From positions 1 through 49,988 of the forward strand of contig SCEG01000022.1 in assembly GCA_004102805.1 (NCBI GenBank): a DNA stretch of 49,988 bases. Direction: 5' to 3'. The first letter of the stretch is position 1. Each line of letters begins with the position of its first letter. A model generated the notes under the pieces. That model had not been told where the DNA came from and did not search any database. It saw nothing but the letters and a program-made list of their open reading frames with translations. Shown here one piece after another: positions 25,121 to 33,488 of this stretch. Origin of the DNA: Muribaculaceae bacterium Isolate-002 (NCI). Lineage in GTDB: Bacteria; Bacteroidota; Bacteroidia; Bacteroidales; Muribaculaceae. Position numbers and translations under genes: made by a program.

Positions 25121-26368
25121 TTACATACCCAATCCCTTGCGCTTTTTCTTCTTTTTGCGCTTCATCGCCCGGATGAAAGCCTCTTCCTCGGCATCGGTCG
25201 CCGGACCTTCGGGAGTGAGCAAGCCCATTCCGCCCGACATGTCTTCACGGTCGTGTGCTGTCTGCCCTTGCAACTTGTCCGCAGCATCCACCGGAATGGA
25301 GAGCGGTATCGGCGGTTGTCCGGCGTATGGCAGGGTGAAATGTTCCTGCAAGGCGTTAGCCGAAAGTTCCTTGCCCATGCGTGAGCCGTTCAGCACGCAT
25401 CCCGTGCGATGGTCGATGAAGGTGGCCCCGTAGATGCGCCCTTCCTCCGTGTAGCGCAGTACGGTGTCTATGCCCTTCTCTTTTAGTCGGGACACAAATT
25501 TGTCCTTGTCATAAGTGCCTTGCAGCACGGAAAGGACGGTGCGTTTCGTCATGTCGGCGAGCTTCCTGTCATTAATCTCCTGCTTGGAACGGGCAAACTT
25601 CTTCTGCACGGCTTCATAGCCTGCGGACTTCCCGAAAAGCGAGGACTTGAACGGGTTGCCCACCTTGTTACCCTTGTCGTCCGTGACGGAATAAACCAGC
25701 CCGTGATACTCCCGTCCGCGCACGTTGCCTCTCGCTTCCTCCACCGTCAGATTATATAAGGAAAGGAGCGCACGGTATTCGCCCATCGTCTGAAAACGGT
25801 ACTGCCCGTTCAGAGCCTTCACGGTGTTGCCTACCTGCTTCTTCACATCGCCTGCCGAAGCGTCCACCCGGCGCAGCGGCGTGTCAAGACGGCGGTTTCT
25901 GCGCTCCGCATCGTGCAGCCCGTATTTCTTTTCAAGCTCACGAGTAATCTGCTTGCTGCGGTAGTAGTTGTTCTTGTCACTGATACATTTCCCGTTCTCA
26001 TCCACCCGCACCGTCACAATGTGCAGATGGTGACGGTCGATGTCCTCGTGCTTGAATACAAGATAAGGCTGGTTCCCAAAACCGAGCTTTTCCAGATACT
26101 CGCGGGCGATGTCCTGCAATTCCGCATCGGTCAGCTCATCCTCCGGGTGCGGGTTGAGCGAGATATGCACCACCGGTTTCTCCACCTTCATCTGCGGTGG
26201 CAGGAAGGTGTGGAAGCCATCCATCGCCTTGCCGATGTCCACCTTCCCCGAACCGTCATTGTAGATGCGGTTGGTGGTGAGCAGCCGACCCTGCGCCTCG
26301 TTAATCTTCTCCCCGTTGTAGGCAATCGCGCCGTACAAAGAGTTTCCTACACTGATTTTTGCGACCAT
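25121..26368 (-). CDS. mobB: MobB relaxase
   Basis: This 415-residue relaxase/mobilization nuclease is expected to nick oriT and lead the strand into the recipient. The metal-binding motif is HEDIDRHHLHIVTV with H107, D109, H114 and H116. The N-terminal VAKISVGNSLYGAIAYNGEK segment carries the tyrosines (Y12, Y17) likely to include the nucleophile. The C-terminal half is basic and ends in a Lys/Arg tail. The start overlaps the end of mobA by 22 bp, indicating coupling. The gene order mobA-mobB-mobC matches CTnDOT and the mobilization regions of related elements. Confidence 0.9.
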   Translation of the reverse strand: MVAKISVGNSLYGAIAYNGEKINEAQGRLLTTNRIYNDGSGKVDIGKAMDGFHTFLPPQMKVEKPVVHISLNPHPEDELTDAELQDIAREYLEKLGFGNQPYLVFKHEDIDRHHLHIVTVRVDENGKCISDKNNYYRSKQITRELEKKYGLHDAERRNRRLDTPLRRVDASAGDVKKQVGNTVKALNGQYRFQTMGEYRALLSLYNLTVEEARGNVRGREYHGLVYSVTDDKGNKVGNPFKSSLFGKSAGYEAVQKKFARSKQEINDRKLADMTKRTVLSVLQGTYDKDKFVSRLKEKGIDTVLRYTEEGRIYGATFIDHRTGCVLNGSRMGKELSANALQEHFTLPYAGQPPIPLSIPVDAADKLQGQTAHDREDMSGGMGLLTPEGPATDAEEEAFIRAMKRKKKKKRKGLGM

Positions 26369-26775
26369 TTCGCATCCAATTCTCTTGAAAGTTCCACAAT
26401 CTGGCGGCTCAGTTTCACGAGTTCGACGGTGTGTTGCTCCAATTTATAGAGCAACGCCATCGCCTTTTTCTCTGAAAAATGCAGCCTCAGTTCCTTCACA
26501 ACCTGGTTGTAATTCGTACCCACGGCGCGGAACTGCGCGTGAAAATCCGACAGCTTGGTGTAGTAGTCCACCAGCGTCTTGTCCACCTTCAGCACCTTGA
26601 ACGGCTGTCCGAAGAAGTGCGCTTTGAGGAAAACCGACCTTGCATAGACACCCGATTTTCCGAACATGGCGAGGAAACGGTTGTGTTCCTCCTCGTTGAA
26701 ACGGACGGTGTATCGGTACACCGCCGGATCGAGTTTGGGATTTCTCCCTGCTTTGCTTTTCCTTTTCTCATTCAT
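26347..26775 (-). CDS. mobA: MobA, relaxosome accessory protein
   Basis: This 142-residue basic protein is the first gene of the mob operon. The core (YRYTVRFNEEEHNRFLAMFG, then KAHFFGQPFKVLKVDKTLVD) fits the MobC/MobA-type accessory family of Bacteroidetes, with a ribbon-helix-helix-like N-terminus and a helical C-terminus that can dimerise. It presumably binds oriT DNA and recruits the relaxase. Its start codon lies 2 bp downstream of the motif CCGCTAAATCCAAAGTA, which is complementary to the RteR-like RNA. The oriT is expected just upstream, in 26795-26990. Confidence 0.85.
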   Translation of the reverse strand: MNEKRKSKAGRNPKLDPAVYRYTVRFNEEEHNRFLAMFGKSGVYARSVFLKAHFFGQPFKVLKVDKTLVDYYTKLSDFHAQFRAVGTNYNQVVKELRLHFSEKKAMALLYKLEQHTVELVKLSRQIVELSRELDAKWSQKSV

Positions 26776-26777
26776 AT

Positions 26778-26794
26778 TACTTTGGATTTAGCGG
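26778..26794 (-). promoter_or_regulatory. Leader motif CCGCTAAATCCAAAGTA before mobA
   Basis: On the minus strand the motif ends 2 nt before the mobA ATG. It pairs without bulges over 17 nt with 7717-7733 of the RteR-like RNA (one G-U pair). The same 17 nt stand before the DUF1896 gene. Confidence 0.6.
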
Positions 26795-26991
26795 ATTGAC
26801 GGCATAAGCCGCCGCTTCGGGTCACAGCACCGCAGTTCAGAAAGGCTTCCCGACTTCGGAGGGAAAGCCCGCTCCCTGCAAGGGCAAGGCGTTTTCCGGG
26901 ATGCTCAAAATATTTTGAGCGGCTGAAAACATACCTTATCCTTTCTCATGGAAGATAATATATTATTATTCAGTGGATTATAAATTATATA
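26795..26991. other. Candidate oriT region of the conjugative element
   Basis: This non-coding stretch upstream of mobA is rich in inverted repeats. They include a perfect 18-bp palindrome GCTCAAAATATTTTGAGC (26903-26920) and GGCTTCCC/GGGAAAGCC (about 26849-26875). AAAACATACCTT (26926-26937) recurs at 36882-36893 on the far side of the nested element, so both copies lay close together before that insertion. Such repeats next to the relaxase operon are what an oriT should show. No nick site can be named. Confidence 0.4.
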
Positions 26992-27010
26992 TTGTACTAA
27001 TGTTGTACTA
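26992..27010. repeat. Left att direct repeat of the nested element
   Basis: TTGTACTAATGTTGTACTA is identical to 36752-36770; flanking bases differ on both sides. Internally it consists of two TTGTACTA words separated by ATG. Confidence 0.85.
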
Positions 27011-27148
27011 ATTAGTTGGATAAATCGAATTTTCGAGGTTCGATTTATGGATTTTTAAGAGGTGTTTGTTTTATTTAATTGACTTTCTTTCGATGGATTT
27101 TCCGAGGATTTGAGGCTTGGAAACACCGGGCATTGAGAAAAAATCGTT

Positions 27149-27156
27149 AATTTTGC
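27149..27156 (+). promoter_or_regulatory. Promoter -7 box for the outer membrane protein leader
   Basis: TAATTTTG matches TAnnTTTG and predicts a transcript starting near 27163 with a structured leader of about 220 nt. No TTTG lies at the standard -33 spacing. Confidence 0.5.
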
Positions 27157-27218
27157 AGTCGGATTGGCTGCGGTCAGTCCAGACATTTTGGTAAAATAAG
27201 AAGCAATATGCTTATCTT

Positions 27219-27335
27219 GTAATTGGAAACGTAGGAACTTTTCAAGCGTGCAATGATAGCATAGTGGTTCTCACGCATATGCGTGGGTCACTATTGTTAC
27301 ATCTGCACGACAGGTTTCCTACGACCTCCAATTAC
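27219..27335 (+). ncRNA. Long multi-stem structured leader RNA, same plan as 20400-20516
   Basis: P1 is GTAATTGGA/TCCAATTAC (27219-27227/27327-27335). P2 is CGTAGGAA/TTCCTACG (27230-27237/27316-27323). P3 is CGTGCA/TGCACG (27247-27252/27304-27309). P4 is ATAGTG/CACTAT (27261-27266/27289-27294). The end is the palindrome CACGCATATGCGTG (27272-27285). The total is again 117 nt. Between P1 and P2 the loop is AA opposite ACC, close to AAT opposite AGCC in the other leader, and P1 closes with GGA/TCC in both. The P3'-P2' joint reads ACAGGT here and AAGGC there. A terminator-like hairpin and a start codon follow. Confidence 0.65.
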
Positions 27336-27336
27336 G

Positions 27337-27362
27337 ACGTGGCATAGTTGGCTCACGTTTTT
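27337..27362 (+). terminator. Terminator-like hairpin before the outer membrane protein gene
   Basis: ACGTG (27337-27341) pairs with CACGT (27354-27358), extended by GC pairs across a mismatch, followed by TTTTT. It is weaker than the terminator after the other leader but has the same place, 23 nt before the ATG at 27386. Confidence 0.45.
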
Positions 27363-27385
27363 GCATTCAAATAGTACATCACAAT

Positions 27386-29707
27386 ATGCGTAAATCAATC
27401 ACATTCATTCTTCTTTGCTTGATGTCGCTGTCAGTATCGGCTCAAGCATTAAAGGGCTTAGTCGTAGGAACGGATAAAGAGCCTCTTCCGTTTGCCAACG
27501 TGGTTCTTCTCAAAGACAGCACATTTGTCAGTGGGGTCGTAACTGATGATAACGGCATATTCGTCTTTGAACAGCCGTATTCTTCCGCCAATAAGATTAA
27601 AATAGCTATGGTGGGTTACGAGGATTATCTTGCGCCGATTGCACCGACAGGCGATTTCGGAACAATCACGCTGAAAGAATCTTCCGTAATGCTCGACGAG
27701 GTAGTTGTCAAAGCCAATCTGCCGACAACGCGCCTCAAAGGAAACGCAATGGTAACAAGTGTGGAGAATAGTGTGCTGTCCAAGTTAGGAACCGCAAACG
27801 ATGTTCTGTCACATCTTCCGTTGGTGAGCGAATCCGATGGTTCATTTACCGTTTTTGGAAAAGGAACACCACTTATATACATCAACGGTAAACTCGTAAG
27901 GAGTTCGACTGAATTGCAGCAACTAAGTTCTGAAAATATACGTTCCGTCGAGGTGGTAACGAATCCCGGCGCACAATATTCATCGGAAGTGCAATCCGTT
28001 ATAAGAATCAAGACCATACCGCCTAAAGGCGAAGGCTTCGGCGCAAATCTCTATGACCAAATTTCAGCCTCACATTTTGCCCGGAATACAACGGACATAT
28101 CACTGAATTATCGTCATAACGGATTGGAAATATTTGGTAATGGATATTTTTATTTCGGCAAAAGAAATAATAAAAATGAGGCTGAAATGCTGACCTATGG
28201 GGATAATACTCTTCATCAATTTATAAATGCGGAAAGCGATGTAAAGGCAAATAATTTATATGGTAAACTTGGTTTCAGCTATCAATTTTTGGAAAACCAT
28301 TCCATAGGAGCCTACTACCGCATAGGCCGAGAGAGGGATGATGTTCACTCCTACGGAATATCCAATGTCAGCCTTTATACCCAATCGGAATTGACATCTT
28401 CCGATGAAATATCTTATGATTGGCTGAACAAGGGCATTGTAAGACCTGTGCAGGAAGCAAACTTGTATTACAATGGCTCTTTCGGAAAACTTGATGTGGA
28501 TTTTAATGCGGATTTCACACAATCAAGGGGTGATAGAAGCGATGATCAATTTGAAACCAATGCAAATAACCCGGATGATGACCGACATATCGTATCGGCA
28601 GGGTTGAAGAAAAGCCGATTGTTGGCGGAAAAACTAATCCTTTCGTACCCGGTCTGGAAAGGAAGTATTGAGTTAGGCGAGGAATACACCAACTCCAGAT
28701 TGAACTATGCGAATACTTATGATGGCGCGCCAATTGACAATTCATTGACTGACATTCATGAGGATAACATAGCTGCATTTGCCTCCTTATCGCAGACATT
28801 CGGAGTGGTTAATATTTCGGCAGGGCTAAGATATGAACACGTTAATTATAAATACTTTGAAAACAATCAGCTTCAAAAAGACCAGTCGAAAGACTACAAC
28901 AATCTCTTTCCGACGTTCTCTTTGAGCGCACCAATCAATAAAGTAAATCTTTCTTTCTCGTTCACCAACAAGACACGTCGTCCAACCTACCGACAACTTG
29001 ATGGAGGCATCGAATACATCAATCGGTTTTCCTATCAATGTGGTAATCCAAAGTTGCAGCCGACTAAAATGTATATGTTCCAATTGATGGGTATGTGGAA
29101 ATATTTTTTCACCCAAGTATCGGTCAATCACGAAACTGATGCTATCTTTTGGAAAACAAGCGCATATAAAGATGATTCGGCTGTAAAAGTGATGTCTTTT
29201 GAAAATGTGCCACATTACACGCAACTGCAAGTAGCCATTGGCGCACAGCCGACAATTGGGTGTTGGAAGCCTCAACCTGTCATCGGTATGATGAAACAAT
29301 TTTATACCACAACATATCGGGGTGAGAAATTATCCCTTGGAAAACCGTTCTTCTCGTTCACTTTTGAAAACCTTTTCTCTTTGCCGAAGAATTGGACTTT
29401 GGGAGCGGATTTTCAATTCACGACTGCTGGCAATGGACAAAATACATTTATGAAACCAACTAATAAAATTGATTTGTTGGTGCGTAAATCATTCCTCAAC
29501 AATAATCTTTCTCTTACCTTGTATGCAACTGACCTGTTGAACAACTATCCCGACAGAACTACAATGTATAGCGGAGATATAATGACTTATACCTACAATC
29601 AGTTTGAAAGTCGCTCAATACGATTTGCTGTAAGATATAAATTCAATACCACCCGTTCTAAATATCGTGGTACGGGAGCCGGAGAAAATGAAAAGAGCCG
29701 TATGTAA
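27386..29707 (+). CDS. TonB-dependent-receptor-type outer membrane protein
   Basis: The 773-residue protein has a signal peptide (MRKSITFILLCLMSLSVSAQ). A carboxypeptidase-regulatory-like beta-sandwich follows (about 22-100, GLVVGTDKEPLPFANVVLLK). Next is a plug domain (about 110-215, including LIYINGKLVRSSTELQQLSS and IRSVEVVTNPGAQYSSE), then a C-terminal beta-barrel rich in aromatic strands. It fits the outer membrane beta-barrel family related to TonB receptors; no SusD partner is adjacent, so the substrate is unknown. It is the cargo position of the nested element, facing the relaxase gene across a shared terminator, as cfxA does in Tn4555-type elements. Its leader is a long structured RNA. 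Confidence 0.85.
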   Translation: MRKSITFILLCLMSLSVSAQALKGLVVGTDKEPLPFANVVLLKDSTFVSGVVTDDNGIFVFEQPYSSANKIKIAMVGYEDYLAPIAPTGDFGTITLKESSVMLDEVVVKANLPTTRLKGNAMVTSVENSVLSKLGTANDVLSHLPLVSESDGSFTVFGKGTPLIYINGKLVRSSTELQQLSSENIRSVEVVTNPGAQYSSEVQSVIRIKTIPPKGEGFGANLYDQISASHFARNTTDISLNYRHNGLEIFGNGYFYFGKRNNKNEAEMLTYGDNTLHQFINAESDVKANNLYGKLGFSYQFLENHSIGAYYRIGRERDDVHSYGISNVSLYTQSELTSSDEISYDWLNKGIVRPVQEANLYYNGSFGKLDVDFNADFTQSRGDRSDDQFETNANNPDDDRHIVSAGLKKSRLLAEKLILSYPVWKGSIELGEEYTNSRLNYANTYDGAPIDNSLTDIHEDNIAAFASLSQTFGVVNISAGLRYEHVNYKYFENNQLQKDQSKDYNNLFPTFSLSAPINKVNLSFSFTNKTRRPTYRQLDGGIEYINRFSYQCGNPKLQPTKMYMFQLMGMWKYFFTQVSVNHETDAIFWKTSAYKDDSAVKVMSFENVPHYTQLQVAIGAQPTIGCWKPQPVIGMMKQFYTTTYRGEKLSLGKPFFSFTFENLFSLPKNWTLGADFQFTTAGNGQNTFMKPTNKIDLLVRKSFLNNNLSLTLYATDLLNNYPDRTTMYSGDIMTYTYNQFESRSIRFAVRYKFNTTRSKYRGTGAGENEKSRM

Positions 29708-29730
29708 AAAGGTCCTAAATTATTGTTATA

Positions 29731-29761
29731 GACCGCCGAGAATGAATTTTTCTCGGCGGTC
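29731..29761. terminator. Bidirectional terminator between outer membrane gene and relaxase
   Basis: A perfect 12-bp stem GACCGCCGAGAA/TTCTCGGCGGTC with loop TGAATTT lies between convergent genes ending at 29707 and 29770. The T-tracts on either side are weak. Confidence 0.7.
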
Positions 29762-29769
29762 TTGTTATA

Positions 29770-31392
29770 TCAGCGTCTAATACCTCGGCTGAACGTTTGT
29801 TTTAGGCGTTGCCATTGCTCTTTGAGCCATTGGAACACACGGGTGCCGTTGATGTGGAGGTGAAATTTGTTGTCCGTGGGGCTGCGCTTGATTTGCACCT
29901 CTGCGTTGGATACATCGAAATCTTGACGGTATGTTTCCGAATGGATGGTGGCTCCCTCCTTGAAATATCGCGTTTTCTGGTCAAGCAAAGCACGGGTTAC
30001 AGTGTCCGACAAACCGACCTCACGGCATTCCCTCGCCGCCTCCAACATCGGAAGCACATCGGGGAAGAATGTGTTGAGGTCGGTTTCCAGATAGTTGTGT
30101 ATCCGGATTGTGGAAGCCTCACTCTCCTTTTGTCTGCGTAGGCTGTCGGAGAGGTTGGACATCTCACGGCGAAAATCCTGCTCCATTGCCTCGGCTCGGT
30201 CTTTCAGCTCCCGGATTTCATTGTCTTTCCGTGCAACCTCGGCTTCAAGCCGCTTGGTCTTGCTCCCGGTGAAGATGTTGGCGATGTTGCTGACGGCTTC
30301 CTTTCGCTGTGCGTCGCGCTCGGCTTTGGCTTCATCACGCTCACACATGGCGGTTTCAGCCTCCTGCCGTGCCTCGGTGGTCTGCGCCTCGTATGCCTTT
30401 TTCTCGGCGGTCAGCCTTTCGGTGTCGGCTGCAAGATTCTCCCGCTGTGTCGACAGCCTTGAGGCTTCTTCCGAAAGTCCGGCATTGGTGTCGGCAAGCG
30501 ATTTGTTCTCGGCGGCGAGAGAAGAATTTACCTCGGTCAGCCGGGTGTGTTCCGAATAGAGTTCGCTGTTAGCCTGCCGCATTTCCTCGTTTACCACTCT
30601 CATTTGTTTCCGTTGAGCGTCGAGGGCGATTGTCTGACATTCAAGATGACCGACCTTGCTCTCCAATGATTTCTTCTCTTTGTCGAGCTTCTTTTTCTCG
30701 GTGGAGAGTTCGGCGACATCCTTTTCAAGTCCGGCTTTCTCGCGCTGGCATTGGCGGTAATATTCGTGTTGGTCGATATGCCGTGCTTCCGAACCCCGGA
30801 TGCCTCGCTCCAATCCGTATTTCGCCATTGCCTCGGCATAGAGGTCTTGGTAACGGCTCATCGCCTTACGCTCCATTATGTCGTCGGCACACAGCCGGGG
30901 GCGGTTGGTCGGCTTGGTGCGGTAACGCTTCTTAACCGCCGCCTCCCTCGCTTTCTTCTTTCTCTCGGTTGTGACAATCGGAACGACCGCTATGTGGAGA
31001 TGCGGTGTGCGCTCGTCCATGTGCAGGGCTGCGCCGACAACATTGTCACTGCCGAATGTGTCACGAACCCATTTGATGTTGTCGGCTATCCATTGGTCGA
31101 ATTTTCCGGCGTCGATGATTTTCTGCATACCCTCGTTGTCGGAGGTCATCACCATGTTGAGGCAGCGTACTTGCCGGTCGGAGATTTTCCGGGTTATCCC
31201 GGCATTGGCTATGCGGTGTTCGACAGCAGCCGCAAGCCCGGTTATCCCGTCGGGATATTCGACCAGCCCGTAGCGGTTGAGGTGCGTCCGCTCCGGGTCT
31301 GCGTTGTCGGGATGGGAGGTGCGCTCGATATGCCTGGCTATCGAGTTCAAAGACGAGTTAGCCTTGATGATGTGGAACACTGCATAGCTCAT
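29770..31392 (-). CDS. MobV (Pre/Mob) family relaxase with long coiled coil
   Basis: This 540-residue relaxase belongs to the nested element. The catalytic domain is in residues 1-200, with the family motif HMDERTPHLHIAVVP (H124, D126, E127, H131, H133) and the N-terminal HIERTSHPDNADPERTHLN region. Residues about 225-430 are a continuous coiled coil of Glu/Lys/Arg-rich heptads, and a small basic domain ends the protein. MobV relaxases nick their own oriT and rely on another element's coupling protein and channel, here probably MobC and the Tra proteins of the surrounding element. The oriT is likely in 31393-31776. Confidence 0.88.
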   Translation of the reverse strand: MSYAVFHIIKANSSLNSIARHIERTSHPDNADPERTHLNRYGLVEYPDGITGLAAAVEHRIANAGITRKISDRQVRCLNMVMTSDNEGMQKIIDAGKFDQWIADNIKWVRDTFGSDNVVGAALHMDERTPHLHIAVVPIVTTERKKKAREAAVKKRYRTKPTNRPRLCADDIMERKAMSRYQDLYAEAMAKYGLERGIRGSEARHIDQHEYYRQCQREKAGLEKDVAELSTEKKKLDKEKKSLESKVGHLECQTIALDAQRKQMRVVNEEMRQANSELYSEHTRLTEVNSSLAAENKSLADTNAGLSEEASRLSTQRENLAADTERLTAEKKAYEAQTTEARQEAETAMCERDEAKAERDAQRKEAVSNIANIFTGSKTKRLEAEVARKDNEIRELKDRAEAMEQDFRREMSNLSDSLRRQKESEASTIRIHNYLETDLNTFFPDVLPMLEAARECREVGLSDTVTRALLDQKTRYFKEGATIHSETYRQDFDVSNAEVQIKRSPTDNKFHLHINGTRVFQWLKEQWQRLKQTFSRGIRR

Positions 31393-31776
31393 AGGCGAAC
31401 GAGTTTTTGTTGCGGAGCAATTGGAGTGTACGGCTTCATGTTAAGCCGTTGAGGGGTTTCCAAAGGGATGTCACCCTTTGGCATATTGGGGATATTTTTA
31501 GCGTTGTCGCAGACAATGCGGCTCGAAAAATTCCCTAATATGCTAAGGAATTTCCCGCATGGCTGTAATTTCCGTGCGCGGCAGCACGGATGGAACTGCT
31601 CCCCGTATAAGGGTCGCAGGGCGGTAAACCACTGTAACGGGTATAGTGGTACACCGAGAAAAAAACTTGATTTCATCATTTCAAATTTAGGGATACACTC
31701 GTGGCACTTTCGGCATTTTGGCACAATCGCCCGTGAGGGTGAAAATGCCAAAGTGCCAAAAATGTCAAGGGTAAAT
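31393..31776. other. Non-coding region upstream of the MobV relaxase, candidate oriT
   Basis: No gene is seen in these 384 bp. The stretch holds CCAAAGGG/CCCTTTGG near 31459-31480. It also holds a long imperfect palindrome at 31702-31758: TGGCACTTT-C-GGCATTTT against AAAATGCC-AAAGTGCCA (17 pairs, one bulge). The palindrome lies 19 bp past the DUF3987 stop and could be its terminator. The remaining repeats upstream of the relaxase suit an oriT. Confidence 0.4.
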
Positions 31777-33120
31777 TTAGAATTTTGTGTATGTGCCGTG
31801 GCTGTCGCGCGAGAAGAAAACGCCCCGTTTATCACGCAGGAAACGTTTGAATGTCCGTTCCGGCATTCCGTTTTTGGAGGCGATGGCAACGCCCTCGGCG
31901 GTGGTGAACGTGTCGGGCAGTTCCGACATCACGGCAAGCTGCACATCGGTCAATCCGTCCTCGCCGATTATGCCCTGCACCTTTGCGGCTGTCACGCGGA
32001 AATACTCCGTCAGCCGGATTGAACGTTCGACAACGGCAGTGTCTATCGCCTTTTTCTTCTTCGCCCCGGTAGCCCAATCCGCAACAGCCAGCAGGAGGCA
32101 GAACCTCACGGCATAGATTTCGAGTTTGCTCGCTATGGCGGTCTGCGTGTCGCTTTCCTCGGCGTTGCATTTGTCGGTGTAGTCGTTCTGCCATTTGACA
32201 AGGCGGTCGAACGCTTCGGGTGCAAACAGCACGTTCTCCGGGATTACATTGCCGTTGGTGTCGGTTGCCGGAACAATATCCGTCAGCTTGAAGATTACCT
32301 CACGCCATGCCGCCACGATGTCGAATGAGGGTGTTTTTCTCTCGCTGCTCCATTTCACTTTGGATTGGTCATCCGGCACTACAAAGAGAAAACGCTCCAT
32401 GAAGCCGTTGGCGTTGCGGTTTCCGGCGGCGAGTTCGCCCAGCACTTTGGGCTGGATCGTACCGATGACGCACAGGAACGGATTGGCGATGAACACACCG
32501 CTCTGGCTGCTCTTGCGGTCGGACATGGCTACCTTGTGGTTGAACACCGACATCCAGAACTCGGATTCGGAGCCGTTGTTGTAGCGGTTGAAGTTCTTGA
32601 ACCATGCGGCGAGTTCGTCGGCATAGAGGCACAGCCCCCTCGGATTTTCCGAGAGTATGCGGTGGACTGCCTCCGGGGTTACATCCTGCAAGGTGAACCG
32701 TATGCGCCTCGGCTCTGCCGGGTTGGTGTCGTAGCCGTTGGCGGCTCTCTCTTTCGGCGGCAGCTCCATTGCCGCCCCGTAGCGTTTCATCGCCTCGTTG
32801 AAGATTGCCGACTGCTCCGCGTCGAAATCAATCAACGGCTGCATGGCGAAACTCAAAGGGTGGCTCTTGTTCGCTCCGGGGCGGCCTACAAGGGCGACGA
32901 AAAGAATGCAATACTCCTGCCAGCAGGTATTGTATTCGACCTTGTGGGTGTTGCCTATTGCCGCCGACATAGCCGTGAGCATTGACATGGCGAGATAGTC
33001 CTTCGGGAAACCGAGAGTGACGTTTGCCTCGTCGATTATTTCACGCACTTTCTTGGGGAGTACATCGAGAGGGAAAGGATTGCCAATGTTTATCTTTTCG
33101 GCGGTATCTTCTTTTTTCAT
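31777..33120 (-). CDS. DUF3987 protein (primase/helicase-like ATPase)
   Basis: The 447-residue protein belongs to the DUF3987 family typical of Bacteroidetes mobilizable elements. The N-terminal part (FPLDVLPKKVREIIDEANVT) is the family opening. The P-loop-like motif ALVGRPGANKSHPL (about 77-90) has the GRPGxxKS form. A central region includes LCLYADELAAWFKNFNRYNN (Walker B-like DE) and FLCVIGTIQPKVLGEL (sensor). The C-terminus reads like a winged-helix domain (LPDTFTTAEGVAIASKNGMP). These suggest a DNA-dependent ATPase used in replication or transfer of the element. The start overlaps the stop of the upstream HTH gene by 4 bp (ATGA), so they form one operon. Confidence 0.8.
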   Translation of the reverse strand: MKKEDTAEKINIGNPFPLDVLPKKVREIIDEANVTLGFPKDYLAMSMLTAMSAAIGNTHKVEYNTCWQEYCILFVALVGRPGANKSHPLSFAMQPLIDFDAEQSAIFNEAMKRYGAAMELPPKERAANGYDTNPAEPRRIRFTLQDVTPEAVHRILSENPRGLCLYADELAAWFKNFNRYNNGSESEFWMSVFNHKVAMSDRKSSQSGVFIANPFLCVIGTIQPKVLGELAAGNRNANGFMERFLFVVPDDQSKVKWSSERKTPSFDIVAAWREVIFKLTDIVPATDTNGNVIPENVLFAPEAFDRLVKWQNDYTDKCNAEESDTQTAIASKLEIYAVRFCLLLAVADWATGAKKKKAIDTAVVERSIRLTEYFRVTAAKVQGIIGEDGLTDVQLAVMSELPDTFTTAEGVAIASKNGMPERTFKRFLRDKRGVFFSRDSHGTYTKF

Positions 33121-33488
33121 CGCTTACCCCCTTTCTGTGCTACGGTGGCGGGTACAAGCACACCCACGGCGTTACCGTCTATCAGCTTGGATTCGGCCCA
33201 TTCAAGCAGCTGCGATTTCTTGAAATGGAGTTTTCGCCCGAATTTCTGGAAAGGGATTGTTCCCTTGCTCGTTTCCTTGTAAAGCTGTCCTCTCTTTATG
33301 GGATAGCCGTTGGCATTGAGAAAAGCCAGCGCACCGTTCATGTCGAGCGATTCACATTCTGGTTTCGCTGCCTCTGCATCGGTTGAAGCAGATGCTTCCT
33401 TTTCGGAGAGATACGCCTCTACCGACCCCCTCACAAGAAGTTTGAGGACTTCCACGAAGGGGAGATTAAGAAAATCAGTCATGTTCAT
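33117..33488 (-). CDS. Helix-turn-helix (excisionase-like) protein of the nested element
   Basis: Starting at ATG 33488 (a second ATG is two codons in) the protein has 123 residues; a longer reading from 33599 is possible but crosses the proposed leader. Residues about 50-100 (MNGALAFLNANGYPIKRGQLYKETSKGTIPFQKFGRKLHFKKSQL) form a winged HTH of the HTH_17/excisionase type. It is coupled to the DUF3987 gene by a 4-bp overlap. In NBU- and Tn4555-type elements a protein in this place aids excision or mobilization. Just upstream lies a segment complementary to the element's own sRNA. Confidence 0.75.
   Translation of the reverse strand: MNMTDFLNLPFVEVLKLLVRGSVEAYLSEKEASASTDAEAAKPECESLDMNGALAFLNANGYPIKRGQLYKETSKGTIPFQKFGRKLHFKKSQLLEWAESKLIDGNAVGVLVPATVAQKGGKR

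Noticed and set aside
27219..27335. Cobalamin riboswitch before the TonB-receptor-like gene
   Set aside because: The conserved B12-box and related core elements are absent and the stem plan differs.
31702..31758. Palindrome as a definite oriT nick site
   Set aside because: It lies just past the DUF3987 stop and may be a terminator; no nick consensus can be recognised.
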